The notes beneath the pieces were generated by a model. That model made no database searches. It saw only the letters and a list, made by a program, of their open reading frames with translations, and was not told the origin of the DNA. A DNA stretch of 48,602 nt from the NCBI GenBank assembly GCA_030529225.1, contig JAUMXH010000007.1, positions 1-48,602 on the forward strand, written 5' to 3'. Positions 32,480-41,680 of the stretch are shown piece by piece (position 1 is the stretch's first letter; every line of letters starts with the position of its first letter). The translations under genes and the position numbers were made by a program. The DNA is from Bacillota bacterium (GTDB lineage Bacteria > Bacillota > Clostridia > Peptostreptococcales > Acidaminobacteraceae).

Positions 32480-33544
32480 CTATTCCTCCACCGAGCGAAT
32501 GATCTCATCCGCTATCTTGTCCAACGGACAAACGACTTCGACCGCGCCCAGTTCAAAGGCGCTCTTCGGCATTCCGTAAACCACCGAGGTCTTCTCATCC
32601 TGCCCTATGGTCTTCGCTCCCTTTTTCCTCAGTTTCAACATTCCTTCGGCGCCGTCCCTGCCCATGCCGGTCATGATGACCGCGACGATCTGCACCGATT
32701 TGACCTCGAGCAAGGACTCGAACATCGCGTCGGCCGACGGCCTGTGACCCGAAACCTTCTCGCCCTCATCCAGGAGGATCTTGAGCTCCCCGGGGCCTTC
32801 CTTGACTCTCAGATGCTTGTCTCCCGGTGCGATATAGACGGTTCCCGCCTCCAGCACATCCCCGTGCTCCGCCTCTTTGACGCGGATCTGACAATGGGTG
32901 TCGAGCCTATCCGCAAAGGCCTTGGTAAACAGTTTGGGCATGTGCTGCACCACCAGGATCGGCGCGTTCAAATCGCCCGGCAAATCCTCCATCACCTCTT
33001 GCAGCGCCTTCGGCCCTCCGGTCGAGATGCCGATTGAGACCAGCTTTTTAAAGCTCTTCTTTCCGTAGCCTGTCCCCGTCCTCCGCGCGGCCGGCGCAGG
33101 GGATGCCGCAGGGACTGCCGAAGCCTTCTTTTTAATCGAGAGCGCCTCTGTGCACCTCGAAAATTTCAACTTGGCTATGATCTCGTCAATCACCTCGTCT
33201 TCCAACTTAAACGTGGATGACGAGGGTTTGGGAATGAAGTCGCAGGCGCCCAATTCGAGCGCCCTCACCGTGTTTTCCGCACCGCTGACGGTGGTGGAGC
33301 TGAACATGATCACGGGACAACGCCTCTGCGCCATGATTTGCTCCAAGGCTTCCAGTCCGTCCACGACCGGCATTTCGACATCCAGGAGGATGACGTCCGG
33401 CTCCAGACTGCGGTTCAATTCGATCGCTTCTTTCCCGTTTTTTGCAACTCCAATTACTTCGAGTTCCGGATCCTTTTTTATGATATCGGAAACCAATTTT
33501 CGCATAAAGAAAGAATCATCTACCAATAAAACTCTAATAGACAT
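32480..33544 (-). CDS. cheB: CheB receptor methylesterase/deamidase
   Basis: A 354-residue CheB: receiver domain (phospho-Asp in DVILLDVEMPVVDG) and C-terminal methylesterase domain with the catalytic Ser in SIGISTGGPKAL, His in VQHMPKLF and Asp in MTGMGRDGAEGM. It removes methyl groups from receptors after phosphorylation by CheA. No cheR is in the window, so the methyltransferase must be elsewhere. Confidence 0.95.
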   Translation of the reverse strand: MSIRVLLVDDSFFMRKLVSDIIKKDPELEVIGVAKNGKEAIELNRSLEPDVILLDVEMPVVDGLEALEQIMAQRRCPVIMFSSTTVSGAENTVRALELGACDFIPKPSSSTFKLEDEVIDEIIAKLKFSRCTEALSIKKKASAVPAASPAPAARRTGTGYGKKSFKKLVSIGISTGGPKALQEVMEDLPGDLNAPILVVQHMPKLFTKAFADRLDTHCQIRVKEAEHGDVLEAGTVYIAPGDKHLRVKEGPGELKILLDEGEKVSGHRPSADAMFESLLEVKSVQIVAVIMTGMGRDGAEGMLKLRKKGAKTIGQDEKTSVVYGMPKSAFELGAVEVVCPLDKIADEIIRSVEE

Positions 33545-33610
33545 AATTCTGTACCACCTTCTTCTAGTCCTTTATCGCCAAAAAGTACAGAAAACTTTAC
33601 AAAAACATCG

Positions 33611-34510
33611 CTATTTGTGTAAAAGTTTGCTTATAAAATTTCGGAATCTCTTGTCCTTGACTTCCTTGGCTTCCTCGTCCTCGCTCTTCTCGAGCTTGTG
33701 CGTGATCAGATTGACGCAGCTGGAAGCCGGTGAATTCGGATACTCTAAATAGAACGGTCGCTGCGCCCTGGACGCCTTTTTAACATGGCTGTCCTCCAGC
33801 ACGTGACCCATATAGTGCAGTTCGATTTGCAGGAAGCGCTTGCAGACGATCTGCAGGCGCTCGAAGACCTCATCGGCCTCGACCTTGGTCCCCGCGCTGT
33901 TGACGATGATGGAGATCTCCTCCCGCTTGTCCTTGACGTTCTTTAAGAGGGCGTAGGCGTCGGTGATGCTGGCGGGGTCCGGGCTGACCACCACGATCAA
34001 GTCGTTCGCGGCCTTGATGAAGCTGAGCACCGAGTCGCCGATTCCCGCGCCGGTATCGATGAAGATAAAGTCGGCCCGATCGTTCAAGAGTTGCAGGGTC
34101 TTGATGAAGCTGTGCAGCCTCTCCTGCGGGAGGTTCGCGAGCTCGCGAATCCCCGAGCCGCCGGATACGACCTTGACCCCGCAGGGGCCTTCCACAGCGA
34201 CCTCATCCAAGCTCTTATCCCCGTTGATCAGGTGATAGAGCGTGTACTTGGGAATCAAACCCATCAGCACGTCCACGTTCGCGAGCCCTAAGTCCGCGTC
34301 GATGATGGTGACCTGCTTGCCCCGCTTGGCAAGGGAAATCGCCAGATTCACGGTGATGCTGGTCTTGCCGACCCCGCCCTTTCCGCTCGATACGGCGATG
34401 ATTCTGGCATCCGATGCCGAAGCCTTGGCAAAGAGCTCCTCGCCGTCCTGTTCCCTGCGCTTCTTTGCGTCCTCTATCAGTTTCCTTAAGTTTTGCGCCT
34501 GGTCCTGCAT
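33611..34510 (-). CDS. flhG: FlhG (MinD-like ATPase controlling flagellar number)
   Basis: A 299-residue ParA/MinD family ATPase. The deviant Walker A is SSGKGGVGKTS, and IIDADLGLANVDVLMG is the switch region. The N-terminal helix with LRKLIEDAKKRREQD may contact FlhF. FlhG (YlxH) activates FlhF GTPase and limits flagellar number. It starts one base after the flhF stop. Confidence 0.93.
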   Translation of the reverse strand: MQDQAQNLRKLIEDAKKRREQDGEELFAKASASDARIIAVSSGKGGVGKTSITVNLAISLAKRGKQVTIIDADLGLANVDVLMGLIPKYTLYHLINGDKSLDEVAVEGPCGVKVVSGGSGIRELANLPQERLHSFIKTLQLLNDRADFIFIDTGAGIGDSVLSFIKAANDLIVVVSPDPASITDAYALLKNVKDKREEISIIVNSAGTKVEADEVFERLQIVCKRFLQIELHYMGHVLEDSHVKKASRAQRPFYLEYPNSPASSCVNLITHKLEKSEDEEAKEVKDKRFRNFISKLLHK

Positions 34511-34511
34511 A

Positions 34512-35828
34512 CTAGTCTCCCAGAATGATCTTCGCTATCTCGTCCGGATCCGCCACGATGATGTCATCCGGCACCGATTGTCCGTTGGTGATGAAAGAGG
34601 TGTTGCGCCCGGTCTTGTGCTTGATGTTCAGGATGTTTCCGGGCAGGCTCGCCTCGTCGATCTTCGTAAAAATGAGCTTGTAGTCGTCCATGAACCCGTA
34701 GGAATTGACGATGCTCTCGATGTCCCGGTACGAGGTCGTCAGACTGATCAGCAGGAACTTCTCCGAGTCCGGCGCGCACTCCAGGTAGGAGTCGATGTAG
34801 GACTGCATGCCCTCGTCCAAATGGCTTTTTCCGGCCGTGTCGATGAGTATAATCTCTTTATCTTTATATTTATGCAAAATCTCTTTGAATTCGATCGGCT
34901 TGTAGACCACCGAAATCGGCAGGTTCAAGATGTCTCCGTAGACCTTGAGCTGCTCGACCGCCGCGATGCGGAAGGTATCGGTGGTGATCAGGGCCAAATC
35001 CCTGCCCTCTATGAACGAGAGTTTGGTCGCAATCTTCGCGATCGTCGTTGTCTTGCCGACCCCGGTCGGGCCGACAAAGAAAAAGACGGACTGCTTGCCC
35101 TTTTCCTTCGGAATCTGATACGGGTTGCCGAGCATGTTCTTGATTGCAATCTTCGCCAGGCGCTCCATCTGCTCCTCGCTCGCTTCCTTCTCGCCCAGTT
35201 GCCGCAAAATCAGCTCGCAGAGGTCGCTCGCCAGCTCCTCGTTCACGCCCTTTAAGACGAGCTTTTTGTAGATGGCAAGCTCCCTGATCTTGGCCTTCGG
35301 GTCCGGCTTTGCTTCCGCAAGTTCGCCCTCCTCCGTGTCCAAGTCTTCAAAGTCCTCGTCGATAAGCTCCTCCGGGTCCTCCAATCGGTCGAAGTCCTCG
35401 GAATCGCCTGCACCCTGCAGGGCCTCCTCGCTCGGAAGGGCTCGCTTCTTTTTGCGGCCCGCCGCCTTGCCGGCCTTCTTCGCCTTGGCCTCCTTCTCGG
35501 CCTTCTCCTCCTGCTCCTTTTCCTTCTTGTCGCGCTCCTCCAGGTACTCGTTCATCTTCCTGATGTAGTCCTTGATGTCCTGCAGCTCGCGCTTGGTGTC
35601 CAGGTTGTCCTTCAGGAGGGCCTGAAACTCGTCCTGCTTGACGACAGGTTCCGGCTTCTCATCCTCGATCCCGACCAGGAGTTCAATCTCGTGCTTTTTG
35701 AGAAAGCCGAAGAGCCCCTTGGGCTTGACCTTCTTTGTATTCATAATTATGGCTTCATCACCGAGTTCCTTTCGGACTGCCTCCATCGCATCAAACTCGG
35801 TCTTTCCCGTAAACCTCTTTAATTTCAA
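34512..35828 (-). CDS. flhF: FlhF SRP-type GTPase (flagellar placement)
   Basis: A 438-residue FlhF: N-terminal B domain, here long and very charged with Lys/Glu/Asp-rich repeats (about residues 80-180), then the N and G domains of the SRP GTPase class, with VGPTGVGKTTTIAKIA and LIDTAGKSH. FlhF sets the site of flagellar assembly and works with FlhG. The start is TTG at 35828, in a TAATTG overlap region with flhA. Confidence 0.94.
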   Translation of the reverse strand: MKLKRFTGKTEFDAMEAVRKELGDEAIIMNTKKVKPKGLFGFLKKHEIELLVGIEDEKPEPVVKQDEFQALLKDNLDTKRELQDIKDYIRKMNEYLEERDKKEKEQEEKAEKEAKAKKAGKAAGRKKKRALPSEEALQGAGDSEDFDRLEDPEELIDEDFEDLDTEEGELAEAKPDPKAKIRELAIYKKLVLKGVNEELASDLCELILRQLGEKEASEEQMERLAKIAIKNMLGNPYQIPKEKGKQSVFFFVGPTGVGKTTTIAKIATKLSFIEGRDLALITTDTFRIAAVEQLKVYGDILNLPISVVYKPIEFKEILHKYKDKEIILIDTAGKSHLDEGMQSYIDSYLECAPDSEKFLLISLTTSYRDIESIVNSYGFMDDYKLIFTKIDEASLPGNILNIKHKTGRNTSFITNGQSVPDDIIVADPDEIAKIILGD

Positions 35829-37868
35829 TTAGACCACCACCGTTCCTGTCGCCTGTATCTGCACATCTTTATCAATTTCATTGTAGGAGAGAATAATCAA
35901 ATCCGGGACCTGCGCCTCGGTGAGCTGTTTTAAATAAAACCTGACGATCGGAATCGTGATGACCACCGGCTGGAAGCCCGATTCCAAAAGTTTTCTGACC
36001 TCCGCGCTGATCGCCTCGACCAGCATGTCGGTGCGCTCCGGACTGAAGGCGATGTAGGTTCCGTTCTCTCCGTTTTTGATGGAACCCATCAGCTCCTCCT
36101 CGAGCTCCTGGTCCAGGACCACGACCTCGGCGTACTTGTCCGGGAAGAGTTCGTTGGAAATCTGCCTTTTCAGCGCCTGCCTCACGTACTCGGTCAAAAC
36201 ATTGGTATCGCGGGTCGCGCTCGCGTAGTCGGCCAGAGTTTCGAGTATGGTCACCAGGTCTCTGACCGAAACCTTCTCGCGCAGCAGGTTGGCCAGAATC
36301 TTTTGAATGTCGCCGTAGCCCATCTGCGCCGGAATCAACTCGTCAATCAGGGTCTGGTTCTGCTCGCTGATGTTGTCCACCAGCTGTTTCACATCCCGTC
36401 TGGTCAGCAGTTCGTGGGTGTGGCGCTTGATGATTTCAGTCAAGTGCGTCGAAATAATCGAAGAAGAGTCGACCACCGTGTAGCCCAAAAACTCGGCATC
36501 CTCCCGCTTATCCGCGAGAATCCACTTGGCGGGAAGACCGAAGGCCGGCTCAAAGGTGTCGATTCCGTCGATTTCCTCCTCGGTGTCCCCCGGACTCATC
36601 GCGAGGAAGTGGTCGAACATGATCGAGCCCCTGGCGACCAGGCTGCCCTTTATCTTGATGCTGTACTCGTTCGGTTCCAGTTGGATGTTGTCCCGGAGGC
36701 GGATCATCGGCACGATGACGCCGAACTCCAAGGCGACCTGGCGCCGGATCATGACCAGGCGGTCAAAGAGGTCACCGCCCTGGTTCGGGTCGGCCAGCGG
36801 GATGATACCGTAGCCGAACTCGAGCTCGATCGGGTCGACCTGCAGGAGGGGCATGATGTTCTCGGGCTTTTTGATATCTTCAGATTCCTGCTCCTCCGCT
36901 TCGTCCTCGAAGACTTCCTCGCCGGGCTGCCTCTCCTTGGCCGTCCGCGAGCGCCATCCCAAAAAGATAAAGAGCAGGCCTATGCTCATCAACGGAATGG
37001 TCGGAAGGCCGGTCAGTGAGAGCACGATCAAAACCGCGCCTACAATCATCAGCACCGTATAGTTTTTCATCAATTGGTTGATCAAGTCGTCCGAGAGGGC
37101 TCCATCAGATGCCGCCCGGGTGACCACGATACCGGTGCCGACCGAAATCATCAGCGCCGGAATCTGGCTGACCAAACCGTCCCCAACCGTAAGGATGGTG
37201 TAGCGCGCCAGGGATTCGCTGACGCCCATGCCGTTCATAAAACTTCCGATCGCAAAGCCCGCGACGATATTGATCACGGTGATGATGATGCCGGCAATCG
37301 CATCTCCCTTTACAAACTTCGAGGCTCCGTCCATCGCCCCGTAGAAGTCCGACTCTCTCTGCACCTTCTCCCGCCTTGCCCTGGCCTGGGATTCGTCGAT
37401 CAGCCCCGAGTTCAGGTCCGCGTCGATCGCCATCTGCTTACCGGGCATCGCATCCAAGGTAAATCTTGCCGCAACTTCCGAAACCCGCTCGGAACCCTTG
37501 GTGATAACCAAAAACTGCACGATGATGATGATCAGAAAGATGATGAATCCGACGATCGCGTTCCCCTGAATAACAAAATCCCCGAAGGCCTCGATTACCC
37601 GTCCGGCATCCGCCTTCATCAAGATACCCCGCGTAGTCGAAATATTCAGCGAGAGGCGGAACACCGTAGAAATGAGGAGCAGGGACGGGAAAATTGAGAA
37701 CTGCAAGGGCTCGGTGTTGAACATCGCAATCAGCAGGATGAGGAGTGACATCGCGATATTTACGGACAACAAAAAGTCGATCAAACCGGTCGGAACCGGG
37801 ATGATGATCAACAAGACCACAAATACCAGGACCACCGGAATGGCCACATTGTAAATCTTAGGATTCAT
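35829..37868 (-). CDS. flhA: FlhA export gate protein
   Basis: A 679-residue FlhA with eight membrane helices in the first about 310 residues, the FHIPEP region including AMPGKQMAIDADLNSGLI, and a cytoplasmic C-terminal domain that docks export substrates. Length and motifs are normal. It is followed by flhF without a gap. Confidence 0.96.
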   Translation of the reverse strand: MNPKIYNVAIPVVLVFVVLLIIIPVPTGLIDFLLSVNIAMSLLILLIAMFNTEPLQFSIFPSLLLISTVFRLSLNISTTRGILMKADAGRVIEAFGDFVIQGNAIVGFIIFLIIIIVQFLVITKGSERVSEVAARFTLDAMPGKQMAIDADLNSGLIDESQARARREKVQRESDFYGAMDGASKFVKGDAIAGIIITVINIVAGFAIGSFMNGMGVSESLARYTILTVGDGLVSQIPALMISVGTGIVVTRAASDGALSDDLINQLMKNYTVLMIVGAVLIVLSLTGLPTIPLMSIGLLFIFLGWRSRTAKERQPGEEVFEDEAEEQESEDIKKPENIMPLLQVDPIELEFGYGIIPLADPNQGGDLFDRLVMIRRQVALEFGVIVPMIRLRDNIQLEPNEYSIKIKGSLVARGSIMFDHFLAMSPGDTEEEIDGIDTFEPAFGLPAKWILADKREDAEFLGYTVVDSSSIISTHLTEIIKRHTHELLTRRDVKQLVDNISEQNQTLIDELIPAQMGYGDIQKILANLLREKVSVRDLVTILETLADYASATRDTNVLTEYVRQALKRQISNELFPDKYAEVVVLDQELEEELMGSIKNGENGTYIAFSPERTDMLVEAISAEVRKLLESGFQPVVITIPIVRFYLKQLTEAQVPDLIILSYNEIDKDVQIQATGTVVV

Positions 37869-37912
37869 CCTGTCTGAACTCCCCTTTGCATCGCTGCTTC
37901 GACTTCATTTTT

Positions 37913-39010
37913 TTACTTTGACTTCACTTTTACATTATACACATAGGCGAGGACATCCGCGACCGCCTCGTAGAGGTTGAAGGGAATCTCTTCGCCAATC
38001 TCGACCCCGCTGTAGAGGGCCCGGGCCAGCGGCGGATTCTCGACGATGATGACCTCGTGCTCTCTCGCTATCTTTTTGATGTTGGCCGCTATCAGGTCCT
38101 TGCCCTTTGCGACCACCTGAGGGGCCTCGTTCTTGTCCTGGTCGTACTTGATTGCGACCGCGTAGTGGGTCGGGTTGGTGATGACCACGTCGGCCTCGGG
38201 CACTTCCTGCATCATCCGGCTCATCGCCATCTGCCGCTGCTTCTCTTTTATCTTACCCTTGATGAAGGGGTCTCCCTCCATCTGTTTGTACTCGTCCTTG
38301 ACTTCCTGCTTGGACATCCTGAGCTCTTTTTCATTTTCCCATTTTTTATACATATAGTCAAAGATGGCGACCACCAGCAGGAAGATCGAGCAGCGAATCA
38401 CGATCGCCAGTATCATGTCCCAAATCACCGCAAAGGCTTGGGCGAGCTCATAGTTCATCAACTCAATCAGCACGTTCTGCTTGCCCGATATGTAATTATA
38501 ACATAGGTAGAGGATGCCTGTCGCCTTTAATATCGACTTTAGCATCTCGACCAGCGATTTCATCGAAAAGATCCGCTTAAAGCCCTTGAGCGGGTTGAGT
38601 TTGCCGAGTTTAAACTTCAGCGGCTCGCCGGTGAATAAAAATCCTACCTGAAAGTAGTTGACCACCACGCCCACCACCAGGGCGATCAGCAGGAAGGGCA
38701 GGGAGAGCTTGAGGATGCTCAGCAGGGTCATCTTCATAACCAGTGTGTAGTGTTCCTGCGGGAACACGAGCTTGGGGTTTGAGCAGAAGTCCATGACCAC
38801 ATGGTAGACGCTGAAAAGTTCGGTCGTGATGAACTTGGAAAAGGCCGAAATCGCATAAAAGACCAAGAGCAGGCTGAGGGCGGAGCCGATGTCTCTGGTC
38901 TGCACCACCTGGCCCTTGTCCCTGGCGTCCTTGCGCTTTTTGGGAGTCGCCTTTTCGGTCTTCTCGCCCTGAAAATACTGGAGGTCGAACGGTAGCGCGT
39001 AGTTTCTCAT
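37913..39010 (-). CDS. flhB: FlhB export gate and substrate-switch protein
   Basis: A 365-residue FlhB: four membrane helices, then the autocleaving cytoplasmic domain with the NPTH motif in VITNPTHYAVAIKY. Autocleavage between Asn and Pro switches export from rod/hook to filament proteins. The N-terminus EKTEKATPKKRKDAR is typical. Overlaps fliR by four bases. Confidence 0.96.
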   Translation of the reverse strand: MRNYALPFDLQYFQGEKTEKATPKKRKDARDKGQVVQTRDIGSALSLLLVFYAISAFSKFITTELFSVYHVVMDFCSNPKLVFPQEHYTLVMKMTLLSILKLSLPFLLIALVVGVVVNYFQVGFLFTGEPLKFKLGKLNPLKGFKRIFSMKSLVEMLKSILKATGILYLCYNYISGKQNVLIELMNYELAQAFAVIWDMILAIVIRCSIFLLVVAIFDYMYKKWENEKELRMSKQEVKDEYKQMEGDPFIKGKIKEKQRQMAMSRMMQEVPEADVVITNPTHYAVAIKYDQDKNEAPQVVAKGKDLIAANIKKIAREHEVIIVENPPLARALYSGVEIGEEIPFNLYEAVADVLAYVYNVKVKSK

Positions 39011-39777
39011 AGGTACATCCTCCCCACCACCCCGTAGAGAAAGTCCGCAAGGGTTTCCAGGATGCTCACCATAAAACTGTAGGTGAACGGCAGGATCACA
39101 AGCAGGGTCAGCAGGCCCACCAGGATTTTAAAGGGCATCCCGATCATAAACACGTTCATGCCAGGCATCGCCTTGGACAAAAGGCCCAGCACCAGGTTGG
39201 AAACCAAAATCGTGAACAGAACCGGAATCGCCATGCGAAAGCCGATTACAAAGGTCAGGCTCATCAGCTCGGTGAAGGCCGAGAGGTGGGTCACATTAAA
39301 GCCCAAAGAGCCCAGGGCAACCTTGTTCAGGCTGAGGGCAAAGGCGTCGATGACCGTGTGATGGGCGTTGATGCCGATGAAGATGACCAGCATCAGCATG
39401 TAGTAAAAGTTCGCGGTAATCGGCATAGAAGACTCGTCCTGCGGGCTGATTACGTTGACCATAGAGAATCCCACATCGGTGTCTATCATGTGGCCCGCCA
39501 GGTAGATCGCGTTCATGATTAAAAGCACCGCAAATCCAAGCGTCAATCCGTTGATCGCCTCAAAGACGATGTTGACGAGCATCGAGACCAAATCGAAGCT
39601 CTGCGGACTGTACTTGAATGCACCGGTGCTTAAAAATACGAACGAAAAGATGGAAGAAAAGAGGATTTTTGCGGTCATCGGAACGTTGTCCGAACGAAAG
39701 ACCGGCAGAAAGGAAAACATCACGGTCAGGCGAACAAATATGAGTACCCAAACTATAATTACATCCTGAAATGTCAT
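39007..39777 (-). CDS. fliR: FliR export gate protein
   Basis: A 256-residue FliR with about six membrane helices. FLPVFRSDNVPMTAKI and DTDVGFSMVNVISPQ are typical family stretches. With FliP and FliQ it forms the helical export channel of the flagellar type III system. It begins 34 bases after fliQ. Confidence 0.94.
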   Translation of the reverse strand: MTFQDVIIVWVLIFVRLTVMFSFLPVFRSDNVPMTAKILFSSIFSFVFLSTGAFKYSPQSFDLVSMLVNIVFEAINGLTLGFAVLLIMNAIYLAGHMIDTDVGFSMVNVISPQDESSMPITANFYYMLMLVIFIGINAHHTVIDAFALSLNKVALGSLGFNVTHLSAFTELMSLTFVIGFRMAIPVLFTILVSNLVLGLLSKAMPGMNVFMIGMPFKILVGLLTLLVILPFTYSFMVSILETLADFLYGVVGRMYL

Positions 39778-39811
39778 CCCAACCCCTGTTTTCTACTGTA
39801 CGATGCGGGAG

Positions 39812-40087
39812 CTACTTGAGGATCATCAAGTCCACGATCCCGTTAAAAAGTTCCTCGGTATATTCGACCAGGGACGTGATAATCCACGGCCCGGTTAAAA
39901 TCAAAACCAAAAATATGACGATGATTTTCGGCACGAAGGCCAAGGTCTGTTCCTGAATCTGCGTGGTCGCTTGAAAGATGGAGATAATCAGACCGACCAC
40001 CAGGGCCGCAATCATCATCGGCGCCGATGTGATCAGAATCAGGCCGATCGCCCTGTTAAAAATGTCAAAGACCAAATCGCTGTTCAT
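39812..40087 (-). CDS. fliQ: FliQ export gate protein
   Basis: A 91-residue FliQ with two membrane helices, including the FliQ core ALVVGLIISIFQATTQIQEQ. The open frame extends further upstream, but the ATG at 40087, inside an ATGA overlap with the fliP stop, starts the usual MNSDLVFDI N-terminus. Confidence 0.95.
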   Translation of the reverse strand: MNSDLVFDIFNRAIGLILITSAPMMIAALVVGLIISIFQATTQIQEQTLAFVPKIIVIFLVLILTGPWIITSLVEYTEELFNGIVDLMILK

Positions 40088-40842
40088 AGGCCGAACCCCT
40101 TCACGACTGCGCCGGTGATCAAGTTCCATCCGTCCACCATGATGAAGAGGAGGAGCTTAAAGGGCATGGAGATCATAACCGGCGGAAGCATCATCATTCC
40201 CAGGGCCATCAGCGTGGAGGCGACGACCATGTCGATGATCATAAACGGAATAAAGAGCATAAAACCCACAATGAAGGCGGTCTTCATCTCGCTGATGATG
40301 AAGGCCGGAATCAGCGCCCAAAGGGAAACGTCCTTCATGTCCTCCGGCAGCTCCGAGTCGCTGATCTTGATGAAGAGGGCAAGGTCCGCCTTTCTGACGT
40401 GCTTGAGCATGAAGTCCTTCATCGGCTGACTCGCCTTCTCAAAGGCCTCCTCTTGCGTGATCTCGTTGTTGCTCAGCGGCACATAGGCCTCGCTGTAGAC
40501 CTCCTGAAAGACCGGCGCCATGATGTAAAAGGTCAGAAACAAAGATAAGCCGATCAGAATCTGATTCGGTGGCGTGGTCTGTAGCGAAAGCGCCCTTCTT
40601 AAAAAAGAAAAAATGATGAGTATTCTTGTAAAAGAAGTCATCATAAGCAAAATAGAAGGCGCCATGGCAAGGACGGTCAAAACCAGGATCACCTGTATGG
40701 TGGAACTGAGTCCCGCCTCCTCTCCGCCAACCGTAATGTTGATGTCCGGAACCTGAATCGGTTCGGCATAAAGATTCGGCAGTCCTCCGATCAGCGCTCC
40801 GAGAGCGACAAGACCCAAGAGTAGTAAGCATGTTTTTTTCAT
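40084..40842 (-). CDS. fliP: FliP export gate protein
   Basis: A 252-residue FliP with a cleavable signal peptide (to about residue 26, LYAEP) and four membrane helices. The FliP signatures ALSLQTTPPNQILIGLSLF and FIPFMIIDMVVAS are present. Overlaps fliQ by four bases. Confidence 0.95.
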   Translation of the reverse strand: MKKTCLLLLGLVALGALIGGLPNLYAEPIQVPDINITVGGEEAGLSSTIQVILVLTVLAMAPSILLMMTSFTRILIIFSFLRRALSLQTTPPNQILIGLSLFLTFYIMAPVFQEVYSEAYVPLSNNEITQEEAFEKASQPMKDFMLKHVRKADLALFIKISDSELPEDMKDVSLWALIPAFIISEMKTAFIVGFMLFIPFMIIDMVVASTLMALGMMMLPPVMISMPFKLLLFIMVDGWNLITGAVVKGFGL

Positions 40843-40883
40843 GGATTATCCGTTTTCCTATCCTCCCGTTCGATCCCCGGGCA

Positions 40884-41279
40884 TCAATCTCTGCGCTTTG
40901 ACATCAGCTTTTCGGCAAAGGAACCGAGTTTGGGGCTCGCAACCCCCTCCTTGCTTCGCTCCTCGGCCGCCTCTTTCCCGTAGCTCGGCAGGTCCTCTTC
41001 CCGCAGTTTATCCAAGACCTTCAGACCTCCCTTATCCGAAGAAATCAAGTAAAACCGCTTCTCGATGCGAATCAGAAAGAGGGACTTGTCCGCGCTGATG
41101 AAGAACTTGTCCAGCAGGGTGATGTGCCTGTTCCGCACCTTGCCGAAATTCAGGCGAGACAAAAACTTGGTGCTCGCATAGGCCAGAAACAGAACCAGGA
41201 CGACCGCAAACAGGTAGGATACTACTGTTGCAAAGGGCGAAATCGAGGTTTCGCCGACGGCGGCGAGAAGATTAGCCAA
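40884..41279 (-). CDS. fliO: FliO-type flagellar biosynthesis protein
   Basis: A 131-residue protein with a single membrane helix (about residues 17-40) and a cytoplasmic FliO/FliZ domain, LLDKFFISADKSLFLIRIEK. FliO helps assembly of the FliPQR gate. The start is TTG at 41279, overlapping the cheY stop by eight bases, so translation is coupled. Placement between cheY and fliP is standard. Confidence 0.85.
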   Translation of the reverse strand: MANLLAAVGETSISPFATVVSYLFAVVLVLFLAYASTKFLSRLNFGKVRNRHITLLDKFFISADKSLFLIRIEKRFYLISSDKGGLKVLDKLREEDLPSYGKEAAEERSKEGVASPKLGSFAEKLMSKRRD

Positions 41280-41634
41280 TTACTTTTTTGACCGCTTCCA
41301 AGACTCTGTCCGCTTGAAACGGCTTCACGATAAAGTCTTTTGCGCCGGCCTGAATCGCCTCGATGACCATCGCCTGCTGACCCATCGCCGAACACATGAC
41401 AATCTTCGCTTCCGGATCGTTCGCACGGATTCTCTTCACCGCTTCGATTCCGTCCACTTCCGGCATGGTTATATCCATGATTACGAGGTCCGGATTGAGC
41501 TCGTTGTACTTCTCGATCGCCTTCTGACCGTTTTCCGCTTCGCCCGCTACCTCATATCCGTTTTTTGTAAGAATATCTTTTACCATCATTCTCATAAAAG
41601 ACGCATCATCTACAACCAAAATTCTCTTTGACAT
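41272..41634 (-). CDS. cheY: CheY response regulator
   Basis: A 120-residue single receiver domain. The acidic pair lies in LVVDDAS, the phospho-Asp in LVIMDITMPEVDG, the Thr/Ser switch in MCSAMGQ and the Lys in FIVKPF. CheA-phosphorylated CheY binds FliM/FliY at the motor switch; dephosphorylation is by CheC and FliY. AGGAGG precedes the start. Confidence 0.93.
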   Translation of the reverse strand: MSKRILVVDDASFMRMMVKDILTKNGYEVAGEAENGQKAIEKYNELNPDLVIMDITMPEVDGIEAVKRIRANDPEAKIVMCSAMGQQAMVIEAIQAGAKDFIVKPFQADRVLEAVKKVIG

Positions 41635-41680
41635 TTCTTCCTCCTAATTCTCCACGCATCGTTCAAGTTCATTCTTTATG